A program made the translations under genes and the position numbers. From JAGOCV01 sp049445855 (GTDB taxonomy: Bacteria > Pseudomonadota > Gammaproteobacteria > Burkholderiales > Burkholderiaceae_C), in assembly GCF_049445855.1 (NCBI RefSeq), contig NZ_JBMSDV010000002.1:673923-737922 (forward strand): a stretch of DNA of 64,000 nt, read 5' to 3'. The notes beneath the pieces are model-generated. The model was not told the origin of the DNA. It saw only the letters and a program-made list of their open reading frames with translations, and ran no database searches. Shown here piece after piece: positions 34,947 through 44,497 of this stretch (positions are counted from its first letter, which is position 1; each line of letters opens with the position of its first letter).

Positions 34947-34953
34947 TTACGCC

Positions 34954-37479
34954 ATGAAACCAGAAACCAGCACTTCCTCCAACGTTGTTGACACCTGCTG
35001 CTCCTCGGGCTGCTCCAGTACCGTTGCCTCGGCTCCTGCCGCTGCAAGCAGCCCAGGCAAGGGCACGCTGTTCCGAATCGCCACCATGGACTGCAGCGCC
35101 GAGGAGTCGGAGATCCGGCGGGCGCTGGAACCTCTGGAGGGAATCCGGTCCTTGGGTTTCCAGCTCGGCGCGCGCACACTGAAGATCGATGCGGAGGATC
35201 GCGCCTTGCCCCTGGCGCTCGATGCCATCCGCAAGGCGGGCTTCGATCCACAGCCGGTGGCCACCGCCGCAAAAACCCAGGGTGGCCAGGGCCGGGTGTT
35301 TCGCATTGCGACCATGGACTGCAGTGCCGAGGAGGCTGAGATTCGGCGGGCGCTGGAGTCTCTGGATGGAATCCGATCTCTGGGTTTTCAGTTGGGCGCC
35401 CGCACGCTCAAGATCGACGCAGAGGAAAGCACCTACCCGTTGGCACTCGATGCCATCCGAAAAGCGGGCTTTGATCCGCAGCCAGTCGTCGGCGCCGATG
35501 GCTCCGAGGGCGGACAGGCGGGCGCAACAGCCGACGACCACGATCAAGGACATGGTTTTGCAGGCGGCATCTCCCGGTTAGTGGCTGCGCTGGTGTTCGC
35601 AACGGGGGCTGAGGTCCTGTCGTTCTTTGCACCCGACCAGATGGCCTGGAAGGTGGCTGGCATGGCGATAGCCGCCGTGGCCATCTGGCTGGCGGGCATC
35701 GACACCTACAAAAAAGGCATTGCGGCACTGCTGCGCGGCAAGCTCAACATCAATGCGCTGATGTCGGTGGCCGTCACGGGCGCATTCCTCATCGGTCAGT
35801 GGCCAGAGGCCGCCATGGTGATGGCCCTGTACGCGATTGCCGAACTCATCGAGGCCAAAGCCGTGGACCGGGCCCGTAACGCCATCAAGGGCTTGCTGGC
35901 ACTGGCGCCCGAAGAGGCTTTGGTTCTGGGTGCAAATGGGGTGTGGTCCGCTACACCAGTGGCTTCGGTGGCCATTGGAGCCACCGTGCGCATCAAGCCA
36001 GGCGAGCGGGTGCCGCTGGACGGCAAGGTGACCAAGGGCAACGGGGCCATCAACCAGGCCCCGGTGACTGGCGAGAGCATCCCCGTGGACAAGGCGCCTG
36101 GCGACCAGGTGTTCGCCGGGACCATTAACGAGACCGGCGAACTGGAGTTTGAGGTCACCGCCTTGTCCAGCAACACCACCTTGGCCAGGATCATCCAGGC
36201 CGTGGAACAGGCGCAAGGCACTCGTGCACCGACGCAGCGCTTCGTCGACCGCTTCGCCTCGATCTACACCCCTGCTGTCTTCGCCATTGCCGTGGCGGTT
36301 GCGGTCCTGACCCCTTTCCTGATGGGCCTGACCTGGCTGGAGGCGATCTACAAGGCCTTGGTGCTGCTGGTCATCGCCTGTCCATGTGCTCTGGTCATCT
36401 CCACGCCCGTCACGGTGGTCAGCGGATTGGCCGCTGGAGCGCGCCGCGGGATCCTGATCAAGGGCGGAACCTACCTGGAAGACGCCCGGCTCCTCAAAGC
36501 CGTTGCGCTGGACAAGACCGGCACCATCACCGAGGGCAAACCCAAGTTGGTGAAATGGCAGGTGTGGGGTGCCGGCGATGAGTCCGCAATCCAGCAAATG
36601 GCTGCCAGCCTGGCGGCCCGATCCGACCACCCGGTTTCCAAGGCGATTGTTCAGGGCCTGGACTCGAAAGGGCCAGAGGCTGAGAACTTCAAGGCCTTGC
36701 CCGGGCGCGGTGTCGAGGGCGTGGTCAATGGTGCGCGCCTGGTGCTGGGCAATCACCGGCTGATCCACGAGCAGGGGTTGTGCGGCCCGGAACTGGAGGC
36801 GGACCTGGCCATCCACGAAAAGCAAGGCCGCACGGTAACCCTCCTTGCGGACGAATCTCGCGTCCTGGCGCTCTTCGCGGTAGCGGACACCATCCGCGAA
36901 ACCTCAAAGCAGGCCATCGTTGATCTCAAAGCACTGGGAGTGACCTCGGTGATGCTGACCGGCGACAACACGGCCACGGCAAAGGCCATCGCAGCGCAGG
37001 CCGGCATTGATGATGCCCGCGGAGATCTGCTGCCCGAAGCCAAGCTTGATGCCATCAAGGAGATGCAAAAGCGCTATGGTGCCACCGGCATGACCGGCGA
37101 TGGCATCAATGACGCACCAGCGCTGGCGCAGGCCGACATCGGCTTTGCCATGGGTGGCGCGGGAACCGACACGGCGATGGAAGCGGCCGACGTGGTCATC
37201 ATGAACGATGATCTGCAGCGCGTCGCCGAGACAGTGCGCCTGTCCAAGCGCACCCATGCGGTTCTTTTGCAGAACATCACCCTGGCGCTGGGCATCAAGA
37301 GCGTGTTTCTGGTGATGGCGGTGGTGGGCACTGCGACCATGTGGATGGCGGTTTTTGCGGACATGGGGGCCAGCTTGCTGGTAGTAGGCAACGGTTTGCG
37401 CCTGCTTCGCGGTACGCGGGTGGAGTTGGCTTCCAAGGCCCCGCCTATGCGGCGTAAGGAACATGCACATTCTCACTAG
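34954..37479 (+). CDS. cadA: Cd/Zn/Pb-exporting P1B-type ATPase CadA with two tandem atypical HMA domains
   Basis: 841 residues. N-terminal Cys cluster (DTCCSSGCSS), two nearly identical heavy-metal-associated domains each with a single Cys (TMDCSAEE, residues about 44 and 120) instead of CxxC, then eight membrane helices with IACPCALVIS in helix 6, phosphorylation site DKTGTITEG, SDHPVSKA and GDGINDAPALA. CPC followed by ALVIS fits the Zn/Cd/Pb subgroup. C-terminal HAHSH. It pumps divalent soft metals to the periplasm, where czcCBA can remove them. The ATG used is the first in frame; no Shine-Dalgarno box precedes it. Confidence 0.92.
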   Translation: MKPETSTSSNVVDTCCSSGCSSTVASAPAAASSPGKGTLFRIATMDCSAEESEIRRALEPLEGIRSLGFQLGARTLKIDAEDRALPLALDAIRKAGFDPQPVATAAKTQGGQGRVFRIATMDCSAEEAEIRRALESLDGIRSLGFQLGARTLKIDAEESTYPLALDAIRKAGFDPQPVVGADGSEGGQAGATADDHDQGHGFAGGISRLVAALVFATGAEVLSFFAPDQMAWKVAGMAIAAVAIWLAGIDTYKKGIAALLRGKLNINALMSVAVTGAFLIGQWPEAAMVMALYAIAELIEAKAVDRARNAIKGLLALAPEEALVLGANGVWSATPVASVAIGATVRIKPGERVPLDGKVTKGNGAINQAPVTGESIPVDKAPGDQVFAGTINETGELEFEVTALSSNTTLARIIQAVEQAQGTRAPTQRFVDRFASIYTPAVFAIAVAVAVLTPFLMGLTWLEAIYKALVLLVIACPCALVISTPVTVVSGLAAGARRGILIKGGTYLEDARLLKAVALDKTGTITEGKPKLVKWQVWGAGDESAIQQMAASLAARSDHPVSKAIVQGLDSKGPEAENFKALPGRGVEGVVNGARLVLGNHRLIHEQGLCGPELEADLAIHEKQGRTVTLLADESRVLALFAVADTIRETSKQAIVDLKALGVTSVMLTGDNTATAKAIAAQAGIDDARGDLLPEAKLDAIKEMQKRYGATGMTGDGINDAPALAQADIGFAMGGAGTDTAMEAADVVIMNDDLQRVAETVRLSKRTHAVLLQNITLALGIKSVFLVMAVVGTATMWMAVFADMGASLLVVGNGLRLLRGTRVELASKAPPMRRKEHAHSH
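35071..35526 (+). repeat. in-frame tandem duplication, 228-bp unit, within cadA
   Basis: The ATG of TMDCSAEE occurs at 35086 and 35314, exactly 228 bases (76 codons) apart, and the surrounding 200 bases are very similar. The duplication made the two HMA domains of this ATPase. Third-position differences show that it is not very recent. Confidence 0.75.
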
Positions 37480-37858
37480 TGATTGTTCGCTTAGCGTACC
37501 TGTGGCCGAGGAACCCCGTTTGTCAGGCACTTGCTCCGCGTAGGCTGAGCGGCTTAGGGGCTTGGTATCGGTCAAGGGGATGACCGATGTTCATTTGGCG
37601 GCCTTGGAGACATGGTTCTACCAGTTGCTTGGCGCCAACGCAGATCAAAGACTACCCGTTCCCAAAGAAAGTGGAAGTCTTGTCCACCTCGCGAGCAATC
37701 AAGTACTACACATTCTGCTGCTGCAGGGCCTCCAGGGCTCGGGCAGCCATGTCAGCCCGAGCCTTCGTCATGCCCGGTCCCCACTGTAGGCCTTCAGCGG
37801 GTCACCGCCCGTGCATGGATCAAGTGCTGCTGGAGCAGTTCGATAAAAATCGCCTCAC
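37480..37858. other. 379 bases without a convincing gene
   Basis: This gap lies between the convergent stops of cadA and cusA. Frames up to about 75 codons exist but lack start signals and known motifs. A short leftward frame near 37710-37770 ends in ADMAARALEALQQQNV and may be the end of a deleted gene. It is a likely join between two separately acquired metal blocks. Confidence 0.4.
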
Positions 37859-40800
37859 CTAGCGTTCTCGCGCAGTTCCGCGGTCAGCAAGCTGGATTTC
37901 CACCGAGGCCTCAGGCCAGTCTCGCGATGCCCCGGTGTCGGACCGATCACGTTTTCTTGGCCTTCGCATCAACACATAGGCCGCAGGAATCACGAACAAG
38001 GACAGCAGCGGTGCCGTCACCATGCCGCCCAACATGGGCGCCGCAATACGGCTCATGACCTCCGATCCTGTCCCGCTGCTCCACACGATGGGCACTAGGC
38101 CCGCCAGAATGACTGCCACGGTCATGGCCTTGGGGCGCACGCGTAGCACGGCACCTTCCCGAACCGCGTCCAGCAGCTCTTCCAGCGTGGGCTGCCTGCC
38201 ATCAGGGCACCTCTCGGCGAGTGCCTGCTTGAGGTAGATGAGCATGACCACACCGAATTCTGCCGCGACGCCCGCTAGGGCGATGAAGCCCACCCCGGTG
38301 GCGATAGAAAGGTTGTAGTTCATCAGGTACAGGAACCAGATGCCTCCGGTCAAGGCGAATGGCAGCGTCGCCATGATCAGTCCCGCTTCACCCATGCGCG
38401 AGAAGGTTAAGTACAACAGCACAAAGATGATCAGCAAGGTGGCTGGAACCACCACCTGGAGGCGGGCGTTCGCCCGCTCAAGGTACTCGAACTGGCCTGA
38501 GTACGTGATGCTGACCCCGGGCTCCAGCTTGATCTGGCGGCCCACCGCATCGCGCAGGTCATTGGCCACGGACGCCAGATCGCGCCCCCGCACATCGACA
38601 TACACCCAGCCCGATGGGCGGGCGTTCTCGCTCTTGAGCATGAGTGGTCCATCGGTGATGGAGATGCTGGCCACCGTACCCAGCGTGATCTGCTGCCCCA
38701 TGGGGGTGACGATGGGCAACTGCACCAGGCGTTCTGGCGAGTCTCGCCACTCACGTGGGTAGCGCAGGTTGATCGGGAAGCGGGCCAGGCCCTCGACGGT
38801 TTCCGAGACGTTTTCACCACCGATGGCCCCGGAGACCACAGCCTGGATATCGGACACGTTCAGCCCGTAGCGCCCTGCGGCCGAGCGGTCGATACGGACA
38901 TCGACATAGCGCCCCCCCGTCAGGCGCTCGGCCAATGACGAGGCCACCCCCGGAATACCCTTGGCGACCTGCTCGACCTGGGCAGCGATCCCATCGATCA
39001 CCTTCAGGTCGTTGCCGGTCACCTTGACCCCGATGGGACTCTTGATGCCAGTCGCGAGCATGTCGATCCGGTTGCGAATGGGCGGTATCCAGATGTTGGA
39101 CAGGCCGGGAATCTTGACGGCCTTGTCCAACTCATCAATCAGGCCCTCGGGCGTCATTCCTGGACGCCATTGGTCTCTGGGCTTGAGTTTCACCGTGGTC
39201 TCGAACATTTCCAGCGGTGCCGGATCGGTGGCGGTCTCCGCGCGGCCAGCCTTGCCGAAGACGCGCTCGACCTCGGGCACGGTCTTGATCATCCGGTTGC
39301 TCAGTTGCAGCAGTTCGGTGGCCCCCTGTGCCGACAAACCCGGGAGCGCCGAAGGCATGTACAGCAGATCGCCTTCATCCAGCCTGGGCAGGAACTCGCC
39401 CCCCAGCCGCGACAAGGGCCAGATCGTGGTCGTCAGTGCGAGTACGGCGATGACCAAGGTGGATTTTGGGCGTTGCAGAACCCATTCCAGCAAAGGCCGG
39501 TACACGGCAATCAGCGCACGCGTGATGGGGTTTTTCTGCTCGTCAGGGATACGCCCTCGGATCCAGTAGCCCATGAGGACCGGGATCAGCGTGACCGAGA
39601 GGGCCGCAGCTGCGGCCATCGCGTAGGTCTTGGTAAACGCCAGCGGTCCGAACAAGCGGCCTTCCTGCGCTTCCAGCGTGAAGACGGGCACGAAGGACAA
39701 GGTAATGATGAGCAGCGAGAAGAACAGCGCGGGGCCTACCTCCTCAGCGGCTTCGGTGATCACCTTCCAGCGTTCTTCACCCACCAGCAGGCGGTCGGGA
39801 TGCTTGTGCTGCCAGGCCTCCAGTTTCTTGTGGGCGTTCTCGATCATCACCACTGCTGCATCGACCATGGCGCCCACGGCGATTGCAATCCCGCCCAGGG
39901 ACATGATGTTGGCGTTAATGCCCTGGTAGCGCATCACCAGAAACGCCGCCATGATCCCAAGAGGTAGAGAAATGATGGCGACCAGCGCGGAGCGCAGGTG
40001 CCAGAGAAACAAAACACAGACCAGGGCCACCACGATGAACTCCTCTACGAGTTTGGTGGTGAGGTTCTGGATCGCACGCTCAATGAGTGCACTGCGGTCG
40101 TAGGTGGTGACGATCTCCACGCCCTTGGGCAGGCTGCTTTGCAGCTCACTGAGTTTGGCCTTGACGGCTTTTATGGTTTCCTGGGCATTTTTGTCCGAGC
40201 GCAGGACCACCACGCCCCCGGCCACTTCCCCCTCGCCGTCGAGTTCGGCGATGCCGCGCCGCATCTCCGGCCCGATTTGTAGCGTCGCGACATCGCCCAG
40301 GCGAATTGGAATCCCTGCGCGGGACACCAGGGGGATGGCCCGGAAGTCGTCCAGCGTCTTGAGGTAGCCGCTGGCACGCACCATGTACTCGGCCCCGGAC
40401 AACTCCAGCACCGATCCCCCCGTTTCCTGGTTGGCTCCCATGATGGCCTCGCGCACTTGCCCCTGAGTCAGCCCTAGTGCCGCGAGCTTGATCGGATCGA
40501 GCACAACCTGGTACTGCTTGACCATGCCGCCCACCGACGCCACTTCCGCGACGTTGGGCAGGCTCTTGAGTTCGAACTTCAGGAACCAGTCCTGCAGGGC
40601 GCGCAGCTGGGCCAGGTCGTTCTTGCCCGTGCGGTCTACCAGGGCGTACTGGAAGATCCAGCCGACCCCAGTGGCATCTGGGCCCAACGACGACTTGGCT
40701 GTAGCGGGTAGTCGGCCCTGCACCTGGTTCATGTACTCCAGCACCCGCGAACGCGCCCAGTACAGGTCCGTGCCATCCTCGAACAAGATGTAGACGAACG

Positions 40801-41071
40801 AGTCGCCAAAGAACGAGAAACCTCGCACCGTCTTGGCGCCTGGGACGGACAGCATGGTGGTGGACAAGGGGTATGTGACCTGGTTCTCCACAATCTGCGG
40901 AGCCTGACCGGGATAGGAGGTGCGGATGATGACTTGGACATCCGAGAGGTCCGGTAGCGCATCCACGGGGGTGCTGCGCACGCCCCATACGCCCCAAGCG
41001 GTCAGCATTAAGGTCGCCAGCAGAACCAGCAATCGATTTGCCACTGACCAGCGGATCAGGCGCGCGATCAT
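37859..41071 (-). CDS. cusA: CusA copper/silver RND efflux transporter
   Basis: 1070 residues. The fourth-helix motif GGIAIAVGAMVDAAVVMIEN is that of the monovalent copper/silver subgroup, unlike czcA in this window. The Met-bearing loop is conserved (APLEMFETTVKLKP, RIDMLATGIKSPIGVKV), supplying the methionine relay of CusA. Exports Cu(I)/Ag(I) from periplasm and cytoplasm through CusB and CusC. The start overlaps the cusB stop by 4 bases. C-terminus carries a charged extension of about 25 residues. Confidence 0.93.
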   Translation of the reverse strand: MIARLIRWSVANRLLVLLATLMLTAWGVWGVRSTPVDALPDLSDVQVIIRTSYPGQAPQIVENQVTYPLSTTMLSVPGAKTVRGFSFFGDSFVYILFEDGTDLYWARSRVLEYMNQVQGRLPATAKSSLGPDATGVGWIFQYALVDRTGKNDLAQLRALQDWFLKFELKSLPNVAEVASVGGMVKQYQVVLDPIKLAALGLTQGQVREAIMGANQETGGSVLELSGAEYMVRASGYLKTLDDFRAIPLVSRAGIPIRLGDVATLQIGPEMRRGIAELDGEGEVAGGVVVLRSDKNAQETIKAVKAKLSELQSSLPKGVEIVTTYDRSALIERAIQNLTTKLVEEFIVVALVCVLFLWHLRSALVAIISLPLGIMAAFLVMRYQGINANIMSLGGIAIAVGAMVDAAVVMIENAHKKLEAWQHKHPDRLLVGEERWKVITEAAEEVGPALFFSLLIITLSFVPVFTLEAQEGRLFGPLAFTKTYAMAAAAALSVTLIPVLMGYWIRGRIPDEQKNPITRALIAVYRPLLEWVLQRPKSTLVIAVLALTTTIWPLSRLGGEFLPRLDEGDLLYMPSALPGLSAQGATELLQLSNRMIKTVPEVERVFGKAGRAETATDPAPLEMFETTVKLKPRDQWRPGMTPEGLIDELDKAVKIPGLSNIWIPPIRNRIDMLATGIKSPIGVKVTGNDLKVIDGIAAQVEQVAKGIPGVASSLAERLTGGRYVDVRIDRSAAGRYGLNVSDIQAVVSGAIGGENVSETVEGLARFPINLRYPREWRDSPERLVQLPIVTPMGQQITLGTVASISITDGPLMLKSENARPSGWVYVDVRGRDLASVANDLRDAVGRQIKLEPGVSITYSGQFEYLERANARLQVVVPATLLIIFVLLYLTFSRMGEAGLIMATLPFALTGGIWFLYLMNYNLSIATGVGFIALAGVAAEFGVVMLIYLKQALAERCPDGRQPTLEELLDAVREGAVLRVRPKAMTVAVILAGLVPIVWSSGTGSEVMSRIAAPMLGGMVTAPLLSLFVIPAAYVLMRRPRKRDRSDTGASRDWPEASVEIQLADRGTARER

Positions 41072-42585
41072 GGCTTGATCCTTTCCACGGCAGTAATCAC
41101 GAAGTCCTTGCCTTGCTGCTGGAAGGTGAACTTCACCTGCTGCTCGGGTTTCAGGGCCTTGGCCAGCTCAGGTGTCGCCAACTTGAAAGGCATGGTCATG
41201 CCGGGCCATTTCAGTTCAGGTACGGCCTCATGGGTGAGGGTCAGCTCGGTCGGCGTGATCTCATCGACCACACCTCGCACCGTAAAGCTCTTGGGTGCTG
41301 GAGCAGCAGAAGTCGAAGAACCCTGTTCGCTGGTCGACTGGGCGCTGCTGCCTTGAGGCTGTGCGGGCATGATGCCCCGCAGGCTGGCTTCGGAGTCGAT
41401 CAGGAACTGTGCCGAGGCGACCACCTGCTGCCCTGCGGCCAGCCCGCCTTGAACGACGAGGCGGTCATCGATTTCAGCGCCAAGTTGCACCTGAACGGGG
41501 TGGTATTTCCCGGGGCCATCCACCACGTAGACCAGCGCCCGCTTTCCGGTGCGAATTACCGCTTCGCTGGGGACGAGCAGCGCTGGTTGTGTGCGTCCAG
41601 CCAGAACGATGTGCCCGGACATGCCCGCCTTCAGGCGTTGAGCGGGGTTGGGAAGCTCCAGGCGTACGCGCACCGTGCGGGTGTCCCGGTTGGCCTCTGG
41701 GAGGATGCTCACGACACGGGCTTTGAGGGTTTCGCCCGGAAACGCGGCCAGGCGGACCTGGGCGTCCTGCCCCAATTGCAAGGGGCCGCTTTGCGCTTCG
41801 GGAACGGCGGCCTCGATCCAGACGCTGGCCAGACCGTTCACTCGCACCAGGCTGGCCCCCGCAGTGACCGCCATGCCCTGGCGCACCATCAATTCGGCCA
41901 CCATCCCCGCCTGTGGAAAGGTCACCGTGTAGCGGCCCTGAGGTTCGCCCGTGCGCTCCACCTGAGCCACGAGCGAGGCAGGCATGCCCAGCAGCGACAG
42001 CCGCTGGCGCGCTGCTGCCGTCAGCGACTCGTCCTTGAGCGCCCGGACCGCGAGAAACTCGCGCTGCGCAGCCACCCACTCAGGCAGCAACAGATCCGCC
42101 AATGGCGCGCCTGCGGCCACTACGTCGCCCGGGGCCCGGGCATAGACACGCTCCACAAATCCAGCAGAACGCGCCTGGACGATGCTCACATCCCGGTCAT
42201 TGAGCTGGACCGTGCCCAGCACGTCCACGTCGGCCCCAATGTCGCGTTGCTCCACCGTGGCGGTGCGCAGGCCGAGGGCTTGCACCGCCTGGGCAGAGAC
42301 ATTCAAACCGGTGCCTTGTTGTGTGTCCTCATCGGCGTACTTGGGGACCAGGGCCATGTCCATGTAGGGCGACTTGCCTGGCTTGTCGAACTTCTGCGTC
42401 GGCACCATGGGGTCGTACCAGTACAGCACTTTGCGGTCGGCCTTCGCCGCTTCCGTCGATGCTGGGGTAGCGCCAGGCGGATGACCGCTCGCCATGCGCC
42501 ACTGGGAGACGCCCCAGCCAAGGGCGATGCCAGCAGCCACCAGTGCTACGGCCACAGCGGTCTTCTTGAAAACGGTATTGGTCAT
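41068..42585 (-). CDS. cusB: CusB periplasmic adaptor with C-terminal CusF domain
   Basis: 505 residues, about 100 more than E. coli CusB. N-terminal anchor, then a metal-binding segment YWYDPMVPTQKFDKPGKSPY with Met residues, adaptor domains, a Ser/Gln-rich linker (near 405-425), and a CusF-like domain at about 428-505 with LTHEAVPELKWPGMTMPF: the His, Trp and two Met ligands of Cu(I) in CusF are all present. The chaperone is thus tethered to the pump. Start chosen at the first ATG after GGGAGAGCC. Confidence 0.92.
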   Translation of the reverse strand: MTNTVFKKTAVAVALVAAGIALGWGVSQWRMASGHPPGATPASTEAAKADRKVLYWYDPMVPTQKFDKPGKSPYMDMALVPKYADEDTQQGTGLNVSAQAVQALGLRTATVEQRDIGADVDVLGTVQLNDRDVSIVQARSAGFVERVYARAPGDVVAAGAPLADLLLPEWVAAQREFLAVRALKDESLTAAARQRLSLLGMPASLVAQVERTGEPQGRYTVTFPQAGMVAELMVRQGMAVTAGASLVRVNGLASVWIEAAVPEAQSGPLQLGQDAQVRLAAFPGETLKARVVSILPEANRDTRTVRVRLELPNPAQRLKAGMSGHIVLAGRTQPALLVPSEAVIRTGKRALVYVVDGPGKYHPVQVQLGAEIDDRLVVQGGLAAGQQVVASAQFLIDSEASLRGIMPAQPQGSSAQSTSEQGSSTSAAPAPKSFTVRGVVDEITPTELTLTHEAVPELKWPGMTMPFKLATPELAKALKPEQQVKFTFQQQGKDFVITAVERIKP

Positions 42586-42597
42586 GTGGCTCTCCCT

Positions 42598-43923
42598 TCA
42601 GTCCGCGATCAGGCTGTTCAGGCGGGCAATCACGGTGTCCCGCTGTGCCTGCAGATCAATGAGCCGCCAGTGCGCCTCCCGCACTTGAGCCCTTGCCGCC
42701 AGCACGGCGCTCAAGTCGCCTTTGGCAGACTGGTAGCTGGCCAGCGCGAGTTCGGCGCGCCCCTGTGCCAACCCCATACCAGCCGACTGCAGGCGCTCGA
42801 TCTGGCTGTTCAGTGACACGATCTCCGCGGCACTGTCCTCCAGCTCCTGCAGGTGCCTGCGGGTCACGTCGTCCTGCTCGGCTTCCAGACGCTGCAGTTC
42901 CAGCTGCTTGGCCTTGATCTGGGGTGCCTGGCGCCGCTCCTGTTGCCAGGGAAGGTCGAAGGTCACCTGGAAGGACACCATGTCGCCCCAGCGGCGGTCG
43001 CGGCGGCTATAGGCGACTTCCCAGGACCAGTCGCCCTGGGTCTCGGCCTGGGCTTCACGCGATTCGGCCAAAGCCATCGCCTGCATGGCGGGGTACTGCG
43101 CCAGTTCTGCGTGGCGGTGTACCTCTGAGCGCAGCTGGTCCAAAGGGCGGCTCAGCGGCCCGGGAGTTCCCTGCAGTGCCTCGCCGGCACGGGCACCGAC
43201 CCAGCGCCGCAACATCGCCCTGGCCTTGGATCGGTCCCGCTGCAGGTCGTCCCTGCGGTCCGACAGCGCGAGCGCCTCTTGCTTGGCCATCAGAAGATCG
43301 CCCGCCTGGGCCGTTCCCCCCGCGATGCGGGCAGGCAGGCTGTCCTGCAGGCGCTGGTTCTCACTCAGTAGATCGGCGAGCACTTGGTCGCGCTGTTCAA
43401 TGGCCTGGGCCATGATCCAGGCTTGGCTCAGCTCCTGGCGGATCTGCAGGCGCTGGACCGCCAGGGTGGCGCGCTCGCGTTCCACCTTGGCCTGGGCACT
43501 GGCGATCTGGGCATCGCGCTTGGCCCGGTTGGGCACCTCCTGCATCAGCGCCAGGCGCTGCATGGTCATGGACTCGCGTGTGAGGCTGAAGCGGTCCATG
43601 CCGCTGATGGGAAAGTTCTCGATACCGACCGAGAGCTTTGGATCAGGGAGTGTTCCTGCGGCCTTCTGGGTGCTGCTGGCAGCGTCAATCTGCAGCCGCT
43701 GGGCCGTGATGCGGGGACTGTGCTGCTCCGCCAGATCCAAGGCCTCGGTAAAACCCAGGGCGTGGGCCTGGTTGCCAGCCAAGCCGATGCCGGCCAGCAG
43801 GAACCCGAGAGCGCCCAGGTGCTGATGGTGGAGGTTGCGCACCTGGATGCGCTGCGAGATGGGACGAATGCGCTGGTGCGCAGACAGGCGCTCGCAGGGA
43901 GCGCCGAAGGAGATGTTGGGCAT
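42598..43923 (-). CDS. cusC: CusC-like outer-membrane efflux factor (TolC family)
   Basis: 441 residues. N-terminal hydrophobic segment (LGALGFLLAGIGLAGNQAHA) and OEP domain with GFTEALDLAEQHSP, DPKLSVGIENFPI and helical coiled-coil repeats (RLEAEQDDVTRRHLQELEDS). No lipobox. The true start may be downstream of the first Met, since about 35 residues before the signal are polar. It forms the outer-membrane channel for CusBA; 12 bases separate it from cusB. Confidence 0.85.
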   Translation of the reverse strand: MPNISFGAPCERLSAHQRIRPISQRIQVRNLHHQHLGALGFLLAGIGLAGNQAHALGFTEALDLAEQHSPRITAQRLQIDAASSTQKAAGTLPDPKLSVGIENFPISGMDRFSLTRESMTMQRLALMQEVPNRAKRDAQIASAQAKVERERATLAVQRLQIRQELSQAWIMAQAIEQRDQVLADLLSENQRLQDSLPARIAGGTAQAGDLLMAKQEALALSDRRDDLQRDRSKARAMLRRWVGARAGEALQGTPGPLSRPLDQLRSEVHRHAELAQYPAMQAMALAESREAQAETQGDWSWEVAYSRRDRRWGDMVSFQVTFDLPWQQERRQAPQIKAKQLELQRLEAEQDDVTRRHLQELEDSAAEIVSLNSQIERLQSAGMGLAQGRAELALASYQSAKGDLSAVLAARAQVREAHWRLIDLQAQRDTVIARLNSLIAD

Positions 43924-43998
43924 GATGGTCCTCGAAATGAAGGGGCACGAAGTCAGACTTGCGCAAACGCTGCAAGGCAGCGCGCAAGACGTGCACGA

Positions 43999-44454
43999 TC
44001 AATTCCGAAAGACCTGATGGGTTAAGTAGATGGGGGGAGAGCCCGCTCGACTGTCCAGCTCTACGTAGACAGCCCGAGGGTCAATATGGCGCTCGGAGTC
44101 CAGGATCACAGGCAGCACATAGGCAACCCAGATAGCGTGCGCCGCGATCGCCTGCAGATCGAGACCTTGGAGCGAGGGGGAGGACAAGCTGTCGCCGTCA
44201 CAATGGGCTCGGCACAGCTGAGGATCCTGCTCATCCATGGTGCCCGCCATCGCGTGGCAATCGGACATGGAGGGCATGCCGACGGCATCTCCCATGGCCA
44301 TGCCCGCTTTTTGCATCGATGCCGCATGGGCTGCGGAGTCCAGCTTGGGACAGGCATAGGCGGCCAACGCGAACTGCATCAGAAGCAACGCCGCAATCAG
44401 AACGCTGGCTATCCAGCGTCCTTGGCGCGAACAAGTGCTTCTGACAAAGGTCAT
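43999..44454 (-). CDS. small exported protein of the cus operon, 151 aa
   Basis: Signal peptide (ASVLIAALLLMQFALAAYA) then CPKLDSAAHAASMQKAGMAM, MPSMSDCHAMAG and LCRAHCDGDS: several Met, His and Cys residues that suggest Cu(I) binding. It precedes cusC on the same strand, the place occupied by czcI in the czc operon, and may be an analogous sensor or chaperone. No named family recognised. Confidence 0.6.
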   Translation of the reverse strand: MTFVRSTCSRQGRWIASVLIAALLLMQFALAAYACPKLDSAAHAASMQKAGMAMGDAVGMPSMSDCHAMAGTMDEQDPQLCRAHCDGDSLSSPSLQGLDLQAIAAHAIWVAYVLPVILDSERHIDPRAVYVELDSRAGSPPIYLTHQVFRN

Positions 44455-44497
44455 AGGGTGATCGTACCGAAGATCGACGACGAGTGGTTAATCCAGA

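Noticed and set aside
35578..36825. 415-aa open frame opposite cadA
   Set aside because: Shadow of the ATPase gene; His-rich only because of the complementary codons.
37562..38058. Short frames after cadA as genes
   Set aside because: No start signals or motifs, and part overlaps the cusA end.
41038..42816. 592-aa open frame opposite cusB
   Set aside because: Same antisense effect; cusB on the other strand has complete domain motifs and coupled start.
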